64,000 nucleotides of DNA from assembly GCF_000262465.1 (NCBI RefSeq), contig NZ_CM001489.1, forward strand, positions 2,538,597 to 2,602,596, written 5' to 3'. A program made the position numbers and the translations under genes. This document shows positions 51,344 to 59,925 of the stretch, one piece after another (positions within the stretch are counted from its first letter, which is position 1; each line of letters starts with the position of its first letter). This DNA is from Frankia sp. QA3 (lineage in GTDB: Bacteria; Actinomycetota; Actinomycetes; Frankiales; Frankiaceae). The notes below the pieces were generated by a model. The model was not told the origin of the DNA. It made no database searches and was given only the letters and a program-made list of their open reading frames with translations.

Positions 51344-51557
51344 AGCCCCCCCGTAGCAGCCGAGGCAAACGGGGAAGTACGGTCTTCGTGCGGCTCTCCC
51401 CCGCCCAGACGGTAGCACCCGACGCGACGCGGCCAGTTCGATTCCGACATCCGGCCAGCGCGGCCGGCGGTAGAATCCGGCCCACGGTTTACTCGCGGTC
51501 GCACCGGAATCCGGCGGACCGGAGGGGCTCGGGGGTTCTCGCCAACGTGGTTTCACT

Positions 51558-54500
51558 GTGACTACGACCGTGATCAGGCGGTATACGCGCCAGCCGGCTC
51601 CCGCCCTGCCGGTGGACGGCCCGGTGGAGCTGGAAGAACCGCCCACGGTGCCGGCGGTCGGCACGACGAGCTGGACCCGCGTGCTCATGTTCCTGCCGAT
51701 GATGGCCGGCGGCGGCGCCATGGCGATGATGTGGAGCAACGGGCGCGGTGGCGCGCTCGGCTGGCTCGCAGGTGGGCTGTTCGGTCTGTCGATGCTCGGG
51801 ATGATCGCCGTCCAGTTCGCCCATGGCACCGGCGGGCGCGGCAAGCGCGAGCTGATGGAGGTCCGCCGCGGGTACATGCGCCGGCTGAGCCGGACCCGCG
51901 AGCAGGTCAGGGCCATCGTCCGCGAGCAGCGCGCCGCCTACCACCACGCCCATCCACCGCCTGACTCGCTGTGGTCGACAGCCGCGAGCGCCCGGTTGTG
52001 GGAGCGCCGGCCGACGGATGCCGACTTCGCCGTGGTCCGGTTCGGGATCGGTTCGTACCCGCTGCACACCGAGCTGAGGATGCCGCCGCTGCGGCACTGG
52101 GACGAGCTGGAGACCGTGTGTGCGCAGGCTCTGGTCGGTTTCGAACGCGCGTATCGGTCGGTTGACGAGCTGCCGAAGTTGTTGCCGCTGCTGACGCAGG
52201 CGCACCTGTTCGTGGACGGTCCGCCCGACCGGGTCCGCGCGCTGGTCAGGGCGATGCTGGCCCAGCTCGCGGTGTTCCACGCGCCGGATGACCTGCTGAT
52301 CGCGGTGTGCGCCGCCGACGAGCACCGCGAGTGGTGGCAGTGGGCGAAGTGGCTGCCGCACGCGTTCCACCCGCGCAAGCGGGACCGCGCCGGACCGGTC
52401 CGGCTGATCACACCGTCCCTGCACCTGCTGGAGGCGCTGCTGGACGACCTGCTGCCGACGCGCCCGCGGTTCGACCCGAACACGGTGCGCCCCGGTGGAC
52501 CGCACCTGGTGGTGGTGGTCGACGGCGCGGACGATCTGGGCGCCGACCACCTCACCACGGCGGGCGGGCTCGCCGGCGTCACCGTCGTCCACCTGCTGGT
52601 CACGCCGCCCCGGGTGCTGGACGAGGGCGGTTTCGCGCTGACCGTGGACGACGGCGGTCGCATCGCCGGACGCGAACTCGACAACGCCGGCGAGCTGGGC
52701 GTCGCGGACAGCCTCAGCCTGGTGGAGATGGAGGCGCTGGCCCGCCAGCTCGCGCCGCTGCGGCTGTCGGCCGATGCCCAGGAGGGCGAGCCGATGGCCC
52801 GCGACATGGGCCTGACCGAGCTGCTCGAACTCGGCGACCCGCGGGCCTTCGACCCGGCGCACACCTGGCGCCGACGGTCGAGCCGGGACCGGCTGCGGGT
52901 ACCACTCGGGGTCGGCGGGCAGGGCCGGCGGATCGAACTCGACCTCAAGGAATCGGCGCTGAAGGGAATGGGGCCGCACGGCCTGCTGATCGGGGACCAC
53001 GGGTCCGGCAAGAGCGAGATGCTGCGCACTCTCGTGCTCTCGCTGGCCGTGACGCACGACCCGGAGACCCTCAATTTCGTGCTGGTGGACTTCAAGGGTG
53101 GCCTGACGTTCGCGAAGCTTGACCGACTGCCGCACACCAGCGCCGTGATCACCAACCTGCGGGATGCGCGGCCGCTGGTGGATCGCATGAAGGACGTGCT
53201 CGAAGGGGAGTTGCTGCGCCGCCAGGAGCTGCTCAAGCAGTTCGCCTTCGACTCGCAGCACGAGTACGAGCGGGCCCGGTTGCTCGGCGCGCGGCTCGAG
53301 CCGCTGCCGAGCCTGCTCGTCATCTGCGACGAGTTCAAGGAACTGCTGCAGGCCCGCCCGGACTTCCTCGACATGTTCCTCCAGATCGCCCGGATCGGCC
53401 GGGCGCTGGGGGTGCACCTGCTGCTCGCCTCGCAGCGGCTGGACGAGGGGCGGCTGCGCGGCCTCGACACGTTTCTGGACTACCGGATCGCGCTGCGGAC
53501 GAACTCGTCCATGGAAAGCCGCGCGGTGCTCGGCGTCGACGACGCCTACCGACTGCCGCGTGGGGTGCCCGGCCTGGGCTACCTGAAGGTCGGCACCGAC
53601 GAGCTGGTCCGCTTCCGGTCCGCCTACGTCTCCGCTCTGACGGGCGCGGGCGCGACGGGTCTGGCCGGTGGCGCGACCGCGCCGGGCGACCTGGTGGTCG
53701 GTTACGGCACGGACTACCAGGCGCCATCGGTCGCGGACGACTCCGCCGACGACGACGGCGACGACCCGTGGGGCACCCGGCACCTCCAGCCGGTCGGGGA
53801 CCGTGGGGCGGTGCGGGACCGCGCGCTGTCCGACGGCAGCGTGGCGGCCGGGGACGACCTCCCCGCAGAGGCGGCCGGTGACGGCGCGGAGACGCTGCTG
53901 GACATCCTGGTCGGCCGGCTCGCCGACCAGGGGACGCCGGCCCAGCGGATCTGGCTGCCCCCGCTGGGCGTACCACCCACCCTCGACCAGCTGCTTCCCC
54001 GGCTGATCGTCGATCCGGATCGCGGTCTGACCACCTCGGCCGGCTCCACCTGGGGGGCGCTCACCGCCGTCGTCGGGCACGTCGACCGGCCACGCGAACG
54101 CACGCAGGACCCGCTGCGGATCGACCTGTCCGGGGACGCCGGCAATGGCAACCTGGCGATCGTCGGCGGCCAGCGCAGCGGCCGGTCCACCCTCGTCCGC
54201 TCCGTCATCGCCAGCCTGGCGCTGTGCCACACGCCGGCCGAGGCCCAGTTCTACTGCCTGGACTTCAGCGACGGCACGCTGACGACGCTGGCCGACCTGC
54301 CGCACGTCGGCGGGGTGGCGTCGCGCGGCGACCCGGACCGGGTGCGGCGCACCGTCGCCGAGGTGCGTGCCGTGCTGCTCGACCGGGAGCGGCGCTTCGT
54401 GGGCCGGCGGGTCGGGTTCGGCGCCTACCGGCAGATGCGCCGCGACGGCGAGATCACCGATGACCCGTTCGGCGACGTGTTCCTGGTCGTCGACGGGTGG

Positions 54501-55685
54501 GCCACCCTGCGCACGGAGTTCGCGGACCTGGAACCGGTCGTCGCCGAGTTCGCCGGCCGCGGGCTCGGCTACGGCATCCACCTGATCGTCACGGCCAGTC
54601 GGTGGATGGACCTCCGCCAGCAGGACATGTTCGGAGAGAAGCTCGAGCTGCGTCTCGACGGTGCCGCCGACACCCTCAACCGCCGCGCTTCGTTCAACAT
54701 CCCCGAGCGGTCGCCCGGACGCGGCATCACCCCGGCCGGTCTGCACTTCCACGGGGCACTGCCGCGTATCGACGGAGATCGCGACCCGGCGACCCTGGAT
54801 GCCGGCGTGGCGATGCTGGTCGAGGCCATCGGCCACTACAGCACCCGGCCGCCGGCGCCGCGCGTGCGGATGCTGCCGCAGGTCCTGCCCTACGTCGACC
54901 CGCCCGCGGTCGCGGTGCCGGCGCACCGCTCCCGGCTGCCCGTCGGGATGGCCGAGAGCGACCTGCGCGAGGTCACCCTCGACATCGACGCCGACCCGCA
55001 CTGCCTGCTGTTCGGCGACGTGGAAAGCGGCAAGACGGCGTTCCTGCGCGCGCTCGCCCGGTCGATCATGTGCCGTTACCCGCCGGACGAAGCACAGATC
55101 ATCACGGTCGGCCGGGGCCTGCGCGGGGTCGTGCCGGACGAGTACCTGTGCGAGGGCGAGGGCCACGCGGCCACCGCGCAGGACCTCACGGACCTGATGG
55201 TCGGCGTCGTCGAGGTCATGTCCAGGCGCAGCAAGGCCATCCAGCGCGCGCCGGTGGGCGGGGCCGGCGGGGCCGGGCAGCGGCGACCGCCGCGGATGTT
55301 CGTGCTCGTCGACGACTACGAGCGGATCTCGATGGCGATGGCCAACCCGCTCGCCGCGCTGATCCCGTACCTGCCGGACGGCCAGGAGATCGGCCTGCAC
55401 GTCGTCGTGGCCCGCGCGGCGCGGGGCGCGGGGCGTGCGCTCCTCGACCACGTCATCTCCGCCCTGCGCAACTGCGGGTCGCCGGCGATCCTGCTGTCCT
55501 GCCCGGCCGAGGAGGGTCCGCTGTTCGAGGTCAGGCCACGGCGTCTGCCCAGGGGCCGGGGCCTGCTGGTGGATCGGCGCGGGACCAGTGAACTCGTCCA
55601 ACTCAGCTGGCTGCCCGAGCCGGGGTCCCCGGTCGGGCGGCAGCCGTCCGGCCAGCCGCCCACGACGCCTCCGGAGGACACATGA
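51558..55685 (+). CDS. eccC: Type VII secretion ATPase EccC (three FtsK-type domains)
   Basis: 1375 residues, GTG start. Two TM helices at about 35-80, then three FtsK/SpoIIIE ATPase domains: Walker A GDHGSGKSE at about 480, GGQRSGRST at about 870, GDVESGKTA at about 1153. Walker B sequences are LLVICDEF, VFLVVDGW and MFVLVDDY. Only domain 1 keeps a full consensus; domain 2 has Arg instead of Lys in the P-loop. The motor binds and drives WXG100 substrates. EccCa and EccCb are fused. The stop overlaps the next ATG (ATGA). Confidence 0.95.
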   Translation: MTTTVIRRYTRQPAPALPVDGPVELEEPPTVPAVGTTSWTRVLMFLPMMAGGGAMAMMWSNGRGGALGWLAGGLFGLSMLGMIAVQFAHGTGGRGKRELMEVRRGYMRRLSRTREQVRAIVREQRAAYHHAHPPPDSLWSTAASARLWERRPTDADFAVVRFGIGSYPLHTELRMPPLRHWDELETVCAQALVGFERAYRSVDELPKLLPLLTQAHLFVDGPPDRVRALVRAMLAQLAVFHAPDDLLIAVCAADEHREWWQWAKWLPHAFHPRKRDRAGPVRLITPSLHLLEALLDDLLPTRPRFDPNTVRPGGPHLVVVVDGADDLGADHLTTAGGLAGVTVVHLLVTPPRVLDEGGFALTVDDGGRIAGRELDNAGELGVADSLSLVEMEALARQLAPLRLSADAQEGEPMARDMGLTELLELGDPRAFDPAHTWRRRSSRDRLRVPLGVGGQGRRIELDLKESALKGMGPHGLLIGDHGSGKSEMLRTLVLSLAVTHDPETLNFVLVDFKGGLTFAKLDRLPHTSAVITNLRDARPLVDRMKDVLEGELLRRQELLKQFAFDSQHEYERARLLGARLEPLPSLLVICDEFKELLQARPDFLDMFLQIARIGRALGVHLLLASQRLDEGRLRGLDTFLDYRIALRTNSSMESRAVLGVDDAYRLPRGVPGLGYLKVGTDELVRFRSAYVSALTGAGATGLAGGATAPGDLVVGYGTDYQAPSVADDSADDDGDDPWGTRHLQPVGDRGAVRDRALSDGSVAAGDDLPAEAAGDGAETLLDILVGRLADQGTPAQRIWLPPLGVPPTLDQLLPRLIVDPDRGLTTSAGSTWGALTAVVGHVDRPRERTQDPLRIDLSGDAGNGNLAIVGGQRSGRSTLVRSVIASLALCHTPAEAQFYCLDFSDGTLTTLADLPHVGGVASRGDPDRVRRTVAEVRAVLLDRERRFVGRRVGFGAYRQMRRDGEITDDPFGDVFLVVDGWATLRTEFADLEPVVAEFAGRGLGYGIHLIVTASRWMDLRQQDMFGEKLELRLDGAADTLNRRASFNIPERSPGRGITPAGLHFHGALPRIDGDRDPATLDAGVAMLVEAIGHYSTRPPAPRVRMLPQVLPYVDPPAVAVPAHRSRLPVGMAESDLREVTLDIDADPHCLLFGDVESGKTAFLRALARSIMCRYPPDEAQIITVGRGLRGVVPDEYLCEGEGHAATAQDLTDLMVGVVEVMSRRSKAIQRAPVGGAGGAGQRRPPRMFVLVDDYERISMAMANPLAALIPYLPDGQEIGLHVVVARAARGAGRALLDHVISALRNCGSPAILLSCPAEEGPLFEVRPRRLPRGRGLLVDRRGTSELVQLSWLPEPGSPVGRQPSGQPPTTPPEDT

Positions 55686-56551
55686 GCGACGAGCTGCGTG
55701 CCGACCCGGCGGAGATCTCCCACTACGCGGCGGAACTGCCGCTGCTCATGACGAACCCGGTGCTGGATGTCCAGGCGGCCCTGGCGCGGATCATGCCGGC
55801 GACGTTCGACGCGTTCCGGGGCAGGGACAGCGACGCGGGCGCCTTTCCCGAGGGAGCGATGATCGCGGATGCGGTGACCGGCAACGTCGACCGGTTCCAG
55901 CAGTTCCTCCGCGACGTCGGACTGGGCGTCCAGGTGATAGCGAACGCCGCCCAGCTGTGCGCGGATGCCTACCGGGCGACCGACACGCGGTCCGCCGAGA
56001 GCATGAACCTCGTCGGCTTCGCGTTCGCCCGGCCGGACGCCACCACCCGCCCGCCCGGCCTGGATCCGTCCATCGCAACCCAGACGCTGCGCCAGCAACG
56101 CGAGGAGTCCATGGTGGACGCGCAGCGAGATCCCACCCATCCGACCAACCAGTACGGCAGCGACGGCTACCACGAAGCCGTCTACGCGGACGGCTCGGTC
56201 ATCACCCGGGTCGATACCTCCGCGCCGTCGCAGGACGGCCGCGACACCGTGTACACCACCGTCACCACGGTGCGCGGACCAGACGGCCAGCCGGTCGCGG
56301 AGAAGACCGAGAGGGTGCTGACCCGCGCGGACCGCAGCAGGGTCGAGACAGTGATCGAGGGCGGGGTGATCACGACGACCAGCACGGCGGCCGATGGCTC
56401 CGTGCGGATCGAGATCACCTCCGGCGGTCAGACGACGACCCGCGAGCTGCCGGCTCCGGCCGCGCAGCCGGCCACCCCGCCGCCCGATCCGGCCGGGCCG
56501 GTGCAGGACGCGGTCCAGCAACTGGGCCTCGACAACGCCCGCAGGCCCTGA
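55682..56551 (+). CDS. ESX-associated WXG100-like protein with beta-rich C-terminus
   Basis: 289 residues, ATG overlapping the eccC stop. An N-terminal helical domain (about 1-105, ADPAEISHYAAELPLL onward) is like the WXG100/ESX-target N-terminus. A region of about 155-245 rich in Thr, Val and Asp (TVYTTVTTVRGPDGQPV, RVETVIEGGVITTT) with beta-hairpin periodicity follows, then a Pro-rich tail. It may be a secreted effector or a helper. No enzyme motif recognised. Confidence 0.6.
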   Translation: MSDELRADPAEISHYAAELPLLMTNPVLDVQAALARIMPATFDAFRGRDSDAGAFPEGAMIADAVTGNVDRFQQFLRDVGLGVQVIANAAQLCADAYRATDTRSAESMNLVGFAFARPDATTRPPGLDPSIATQTLRQQREESMVDAQRDPTHPTNQYGSDGYHEAVYADGSVITRVDTSAPSQDGRDTVYTTVTTVRGPDGQPVAEKTERVLTRADRSRVETVIEGGVITTTSTAADGSVRIEITSGGQTTTRELPAPAAQPATPPPDPAGPVQDAVQQLGLDNARRP

Positions 56552-56553
56552 CC

Positions 56554-58547
56554 ATGTCCGTTGACGAGCCGTACTACGGCTACACGTCGGCGAGAGGCTC
56601 CGTACCGGCGAACGCCTGCCCGGTGGACCCGGAGTCGTACCCGCTCACCAACGAGCCGTCGACCGGCTCCTACGTCCCCACGTACGAGCCGGATCCGGAC
56701 CCGAAAAAATGGAAGAAGGCCAAGGGAGCAAAGCACGACGACATCGAGCTGATCTACCCGAGGGTGATGAGTCAGAACGCGTCCGCGGTCCGTGGCATCG
56801 CCGACTACTGGCGGACGGCGTACACGGCGCTGGAATCCGCCGCCGGGCAGCTCAAGGACCACACGGACAAGGTGCGCGCACACTGGCGCTCACCGGGGGC
56901 CACCGAGTTTCTGCCCACCGGGCCGGGAGCGGCGCTGAAGTCCCTGGACGACTGGATCGAGGCGGCCCAGCGCAATATCAGGAGCCTGGAACTGGTAGCC
57001 GGCGTGATCGAGAAAAAGCAGAACGAGATGCGTGTGCTGTGGGAGGAGTACCTGGCCGCGGCGCGCCTCTACAAGAGCGATTTCCTCAAGGAGCACGGCG
57101 CGGCCGACATCGACGGTCTGAAGGGCGGGAAGGAGTACATCCCGACGCCGACCATCGCCGTGTGGACGGAAGATCTCGGCGAGACCTATCTGAACGGCCT
57201 TCGAGATGTGGCGGGCAGGTTCCAGCACCGGGCGCAGCTCATCGAGTGGGGGCTGGCCACGGGCTACCAGGACGCCGAGCTCGAGCTGCGGCTGGGCGTC
57301 GCCGGGGTGTATGAGGCACCGCTGGACGGAATCGCCGACCAGCCGCGCCCGCCGATGCCGGCACTGCCCTCGACGCGACCGCCTGAGCCCGCCGCTCCGC
57401 CTGGCCTCGCCGCTCCGCCTGACCTCATGGCTCCGCTTGGGCTCGCGGCACCGCCTGGGCTCGCGGCACCGCCTGGGCTCGCGGCTCCGCTTGGCTTCAT
57501 GGCTCCGCCTGGCCTCATGGCTCCGCTTGGGCTCGCGGCACCGCCTGGGCTCGCGGCACCCCCGCATCCGGGGGGCTGTCGGCCGCCGCGCCGCGGCCCC
57601 TGGCAGCGCCGCCTGCCGCGCTTGGGCCGCCGCCTGCGCGGACCGGTCCACTCGCTGACGCGACACCGCCCGGGCTGCCGCGTGCGGCACCCGACGCGCG
57701 AGGTGTCCCGGCGCCGCCGCTCGGCCGGGTCGGGCCTGGCCTCGCCCCGCCGCCTTCCCCTGAGGTCCCGCTGGCGTCGTCCTCGGGCGCTCTACCCCCG
57801 GGTGGACTACCGCGCGGTGCAATGCCGTCGATGCCACCGGCGCCACCACTGCGGCCTGTGAGTAACGGCGTCACCAGAAGCCCGGACGGCCGACCTGCGG
57901 CACCGTCCATCCCTCCCGGCCCACCCCTGCCACCCCCCGGACTGCTTCCCCGAGGCGTGGCATCGGCCGGGCCGAACCCGAACCCGAACCCGCGGACTGC
58001 CGGCTTGCCCTTCGAGCCGACCGGTGCCGCCTGGCCACCCGGCTCTGGACCGTCCCGCCCGGTCGATCGCTCCGGTTTCCTGCCGCCGCCGTTGCTGGGC
58101 CGGCCCTCGGTGTCTGGACCAGTGGTGCCGCGGGACACCGCCGGACCGCCTGGCCTCGCCCGACCGGGTGGCCTCGCCCGACCGGGTGGGTCGCGGACGC
58201 GGGTGGGATCGGCGACGCCACCCCGACCGGCCGAACCGGTGAGACCGGCCGCACCGGTGAGACCGGCCGGACCGGTGGGACCGGGTTGGACGCCGCCCCG
58301 GCCGGCCGACACGGTGCCGCCCCGGTCGACGCCCGGGAGCGCCGCACCGCGCTGGGGAGGCGCGGACAGGCCAGCGGGCCGCCCGGTCTCCGAGGTTCAG
58401 TCCGGGATCGGTTCTCCGTATGGTCGAGGGATGGTCGAGGCCGACGGTCCGCGCGATCGGCGCGGATTCGCGCCGCCGGGCCCGGTCGAGCGCACCCGGG
58501 CCGGCAGACGCGCCGACGGCTCGTCGGACGACCCTGCGGATCGTTAG
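56554..58547 (+). CDS. WXG-like, Pro-rich ESX protein, split by a one-base frameshift
   Basis: ATG at 56554, two bases after the previous stop. About 240 residues form a helical WXG-like domain (AVRGIADYWRTAYTAL, VRAHWRSPGATEFLP, RSLELVAGVIEKKQN). Then a repeat of AAPPGL units leads to Pro/Ala-rich sequence. Near 57559-57575 the frame shifts. The annotated frame turns into an Arg-rich run to 57861, while the neighbouring frame carries on smoothly as ASGGLSAAAPRPLAAPPA and runs to 58547, just before the convergent gene. One extra base in the C5 or G6 run would restore a single 664-residue protein. It may be a true mutation, ribosomal slippage, or a sequencing error. Confidence 0.6.
57403..57560 (+). 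repeat. 18-base repeat encoding GLAAPP units
   Basis: About eight imperfect copies of an 18-base unit (such as GGGCTCGCGGCACCGCCT) encode GLAAPP and GLMAPL units in the linker of the Pro-rich ESX protein. The frameshift lies at their end. Confidence 0.8.
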
Positions 58548-58572
58548 GAGATCGCCGCCGGACCGTGGGCGG

Positions 58573-59925
58573 TCACCGGCGATCCGGTGGACTCCCGTCC
58601 CACGACCGGCTCGACGGGCCGAAATGGCGCTGCTCGACGCTCGTGGGGGCGCTCCACAGCCACCTGCCGGCACTGGCCGTATGCAGCAGCAACATCTCGT
58701 CGTTGAGTTCCGGGAGGGCAGCTTCGGTGTGTTCCGGCAGGTGGAGCGCGGCGCACGCGACGGCCGCCTCGGCCCGACTGATCCGCTGTAGCACGACGAG
58801 GTCTGCCGCTGAGAGCGCCGACGCGGACCTCGGTCCGAGGTCCGGCAACACCCGTAGCCGGGTCTGCCACGCCCCTGGCGCCGTCGGATCCCCACGGTCG
58901 CGGCCGCTACCGGGCGCTCCGGGCATTCCGGCGCCGGGCGGTGCGGCGCCGGGCGGCTGGCCTCCGTCATACAGAACCAGGACCGGCGCCGCGGCGGATG
59001 CCGATGTGGTGACCGCGGCGGTGGCGGCCACGGCGGACGGCGTGCCCACCGACGGGACGACGGTGAACCGGTCCTGCCGGCCGGTGGACCAGGGCCCGAA
59101 GCCGAGCCAGATCTCCGGCCGATCGGTGTGGATGACGATCCGGGCGCCCAGCGCCAGCACCCGCAGCGCGAGCAGGCGGGTGATCCACAGGCCGCCGACG
59201 AGCAGCATCTCGGTGCCGGTCGGCCGGAACAGCCGGGTGCTGACCGGCCGGCTGTCCTCGTCGTAGCCGAGCAGCAGCCCGGCGCCGAGCGACGGCAGCG
59301 TGATGGCACGCACCGTCTCCGGCGCGGTGACATGGTGCCCGATCCGCAGCGCCGGAAGGGGCCGCACCCGTGCGGTCCGACGGCGCGGCGCGGGCCGCGT
59401 GGTGGTCGACGGGTCGCGCGGTGCGACCTGTCCCGGGCGCTCACGAGCCCCGTCCGTTGTCGGGGGGTGGGGGCCTGGCGGCCGGGGGGTGGGCGGGCTG
59501 GGCCAGACCAGGCGGGCGGACGGCGTGGTGGGGTCGAACCGGCGCGCGCGTTCCGTCGGGGAGCGCTCCGCCGTGTGCTCACCCACGCCGTGGGCGCTGT
59601 CCGAGGGCGGGACCGTCGGCGCGGCCTGGTCGGTGGCTGGCGGGATCCGCCTGACGGAAAAGGCGGTACCGGAAGCTACAGCTCGGCCTGGGGGCGGGCT
59701 CGCGGTATCCGGACGGCGCGGATGCCGCTGGTCGGGCGGATCGGTGGAGCGGGCGCCGGCGGCGGGCCGGGCGGGCGAGGGGGGAGCGGATGCGTCCGGC
59801 CCCGGCAGGGGCTGGTTGACCGTGGGCAGCCAGCCGCCGGTGGCATCGGGCTGGCCGGCGTTGCCCGAATCGCCACCGGTGGGGGTAGGCCCGTCGGCGT
59901 CGGACGTCTCCGCGGAGTCGGTCAC
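58573..59925 (-). CDS. EccE-linked ESX protein, degenerate ATPase-like
   Basis: 450 residues. GTG at 59925 overlaps the eccE stop. The first 200 residues are Pro-rich and disordered. From about 200 a domain follows: RAITLPSLGAGLLLGYDEDS, LLVGGLWITRLLALRVLALG, VIHTDRPEIWLGFG, VVLQRISRAEA. It resembles a nucleotide-binding fold of the FtsK/EccC kind but without the Walker A lysine (the loop reads GGLWITRLL). I do not know a name; proteins like this are common next to eccE in actinobacteria with this ESX type. Convergent with the Pro-rich gene (25-base gap). Confidence 0.62.
   Translation of the reverse strand: MTDSAETSDADGPTPTGGDSGNAGQPDATGGWLPTVNQPLPGPDASAPPSPARPAAGARSTDPPDQRHPRRPDTASPPPGRAVASGTAFSVRRIPPATDQAAPTVPPSDSAHGVGEHTAERSPTERARRFDPTTPSARLVWPSPPTPRPPGPHPPTTDGARERPGQVAPRDPSTTTRPAPRRRTARVRPLPALRIGHHVTAPETVRAITLPSLGAGLLLGYDEDSRPVSTRLFRPTGTEMLLVGGLWITRLLALRVLALGARIVIHTDRPEIWLGFGPWSTGRQDRFTVVPSVGTPSAVAATAAVTTSASAAAPVLVLYDGGQPPGAAPPGAGMPGAPGSGRDRGDPTAPGAWQTRLRVLPDLGPRSASALSAADLVVLQRISRAEAAVACAALHLPEHTEAALPELNDEMLLLHTASAGRWLWSAPTSVEQRHFGPSSRSWDGSPPDRR

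Noticed and set aside
51489-55601. 1370-codon minus-strand frame opposite eccC
   Set aside because: Very long, but it mirrors eccC, whose ATPase motifs are certain; its own product (rich in His, Gln, Arg) shows no domain.
57515-58312. Gly-rich minus-strand frame resembling collagen-like or PE-PGRS protein
   Set aside because: Antisense of the Pro-rich ESX gene; Gly runs are just the complement of Pro codons.
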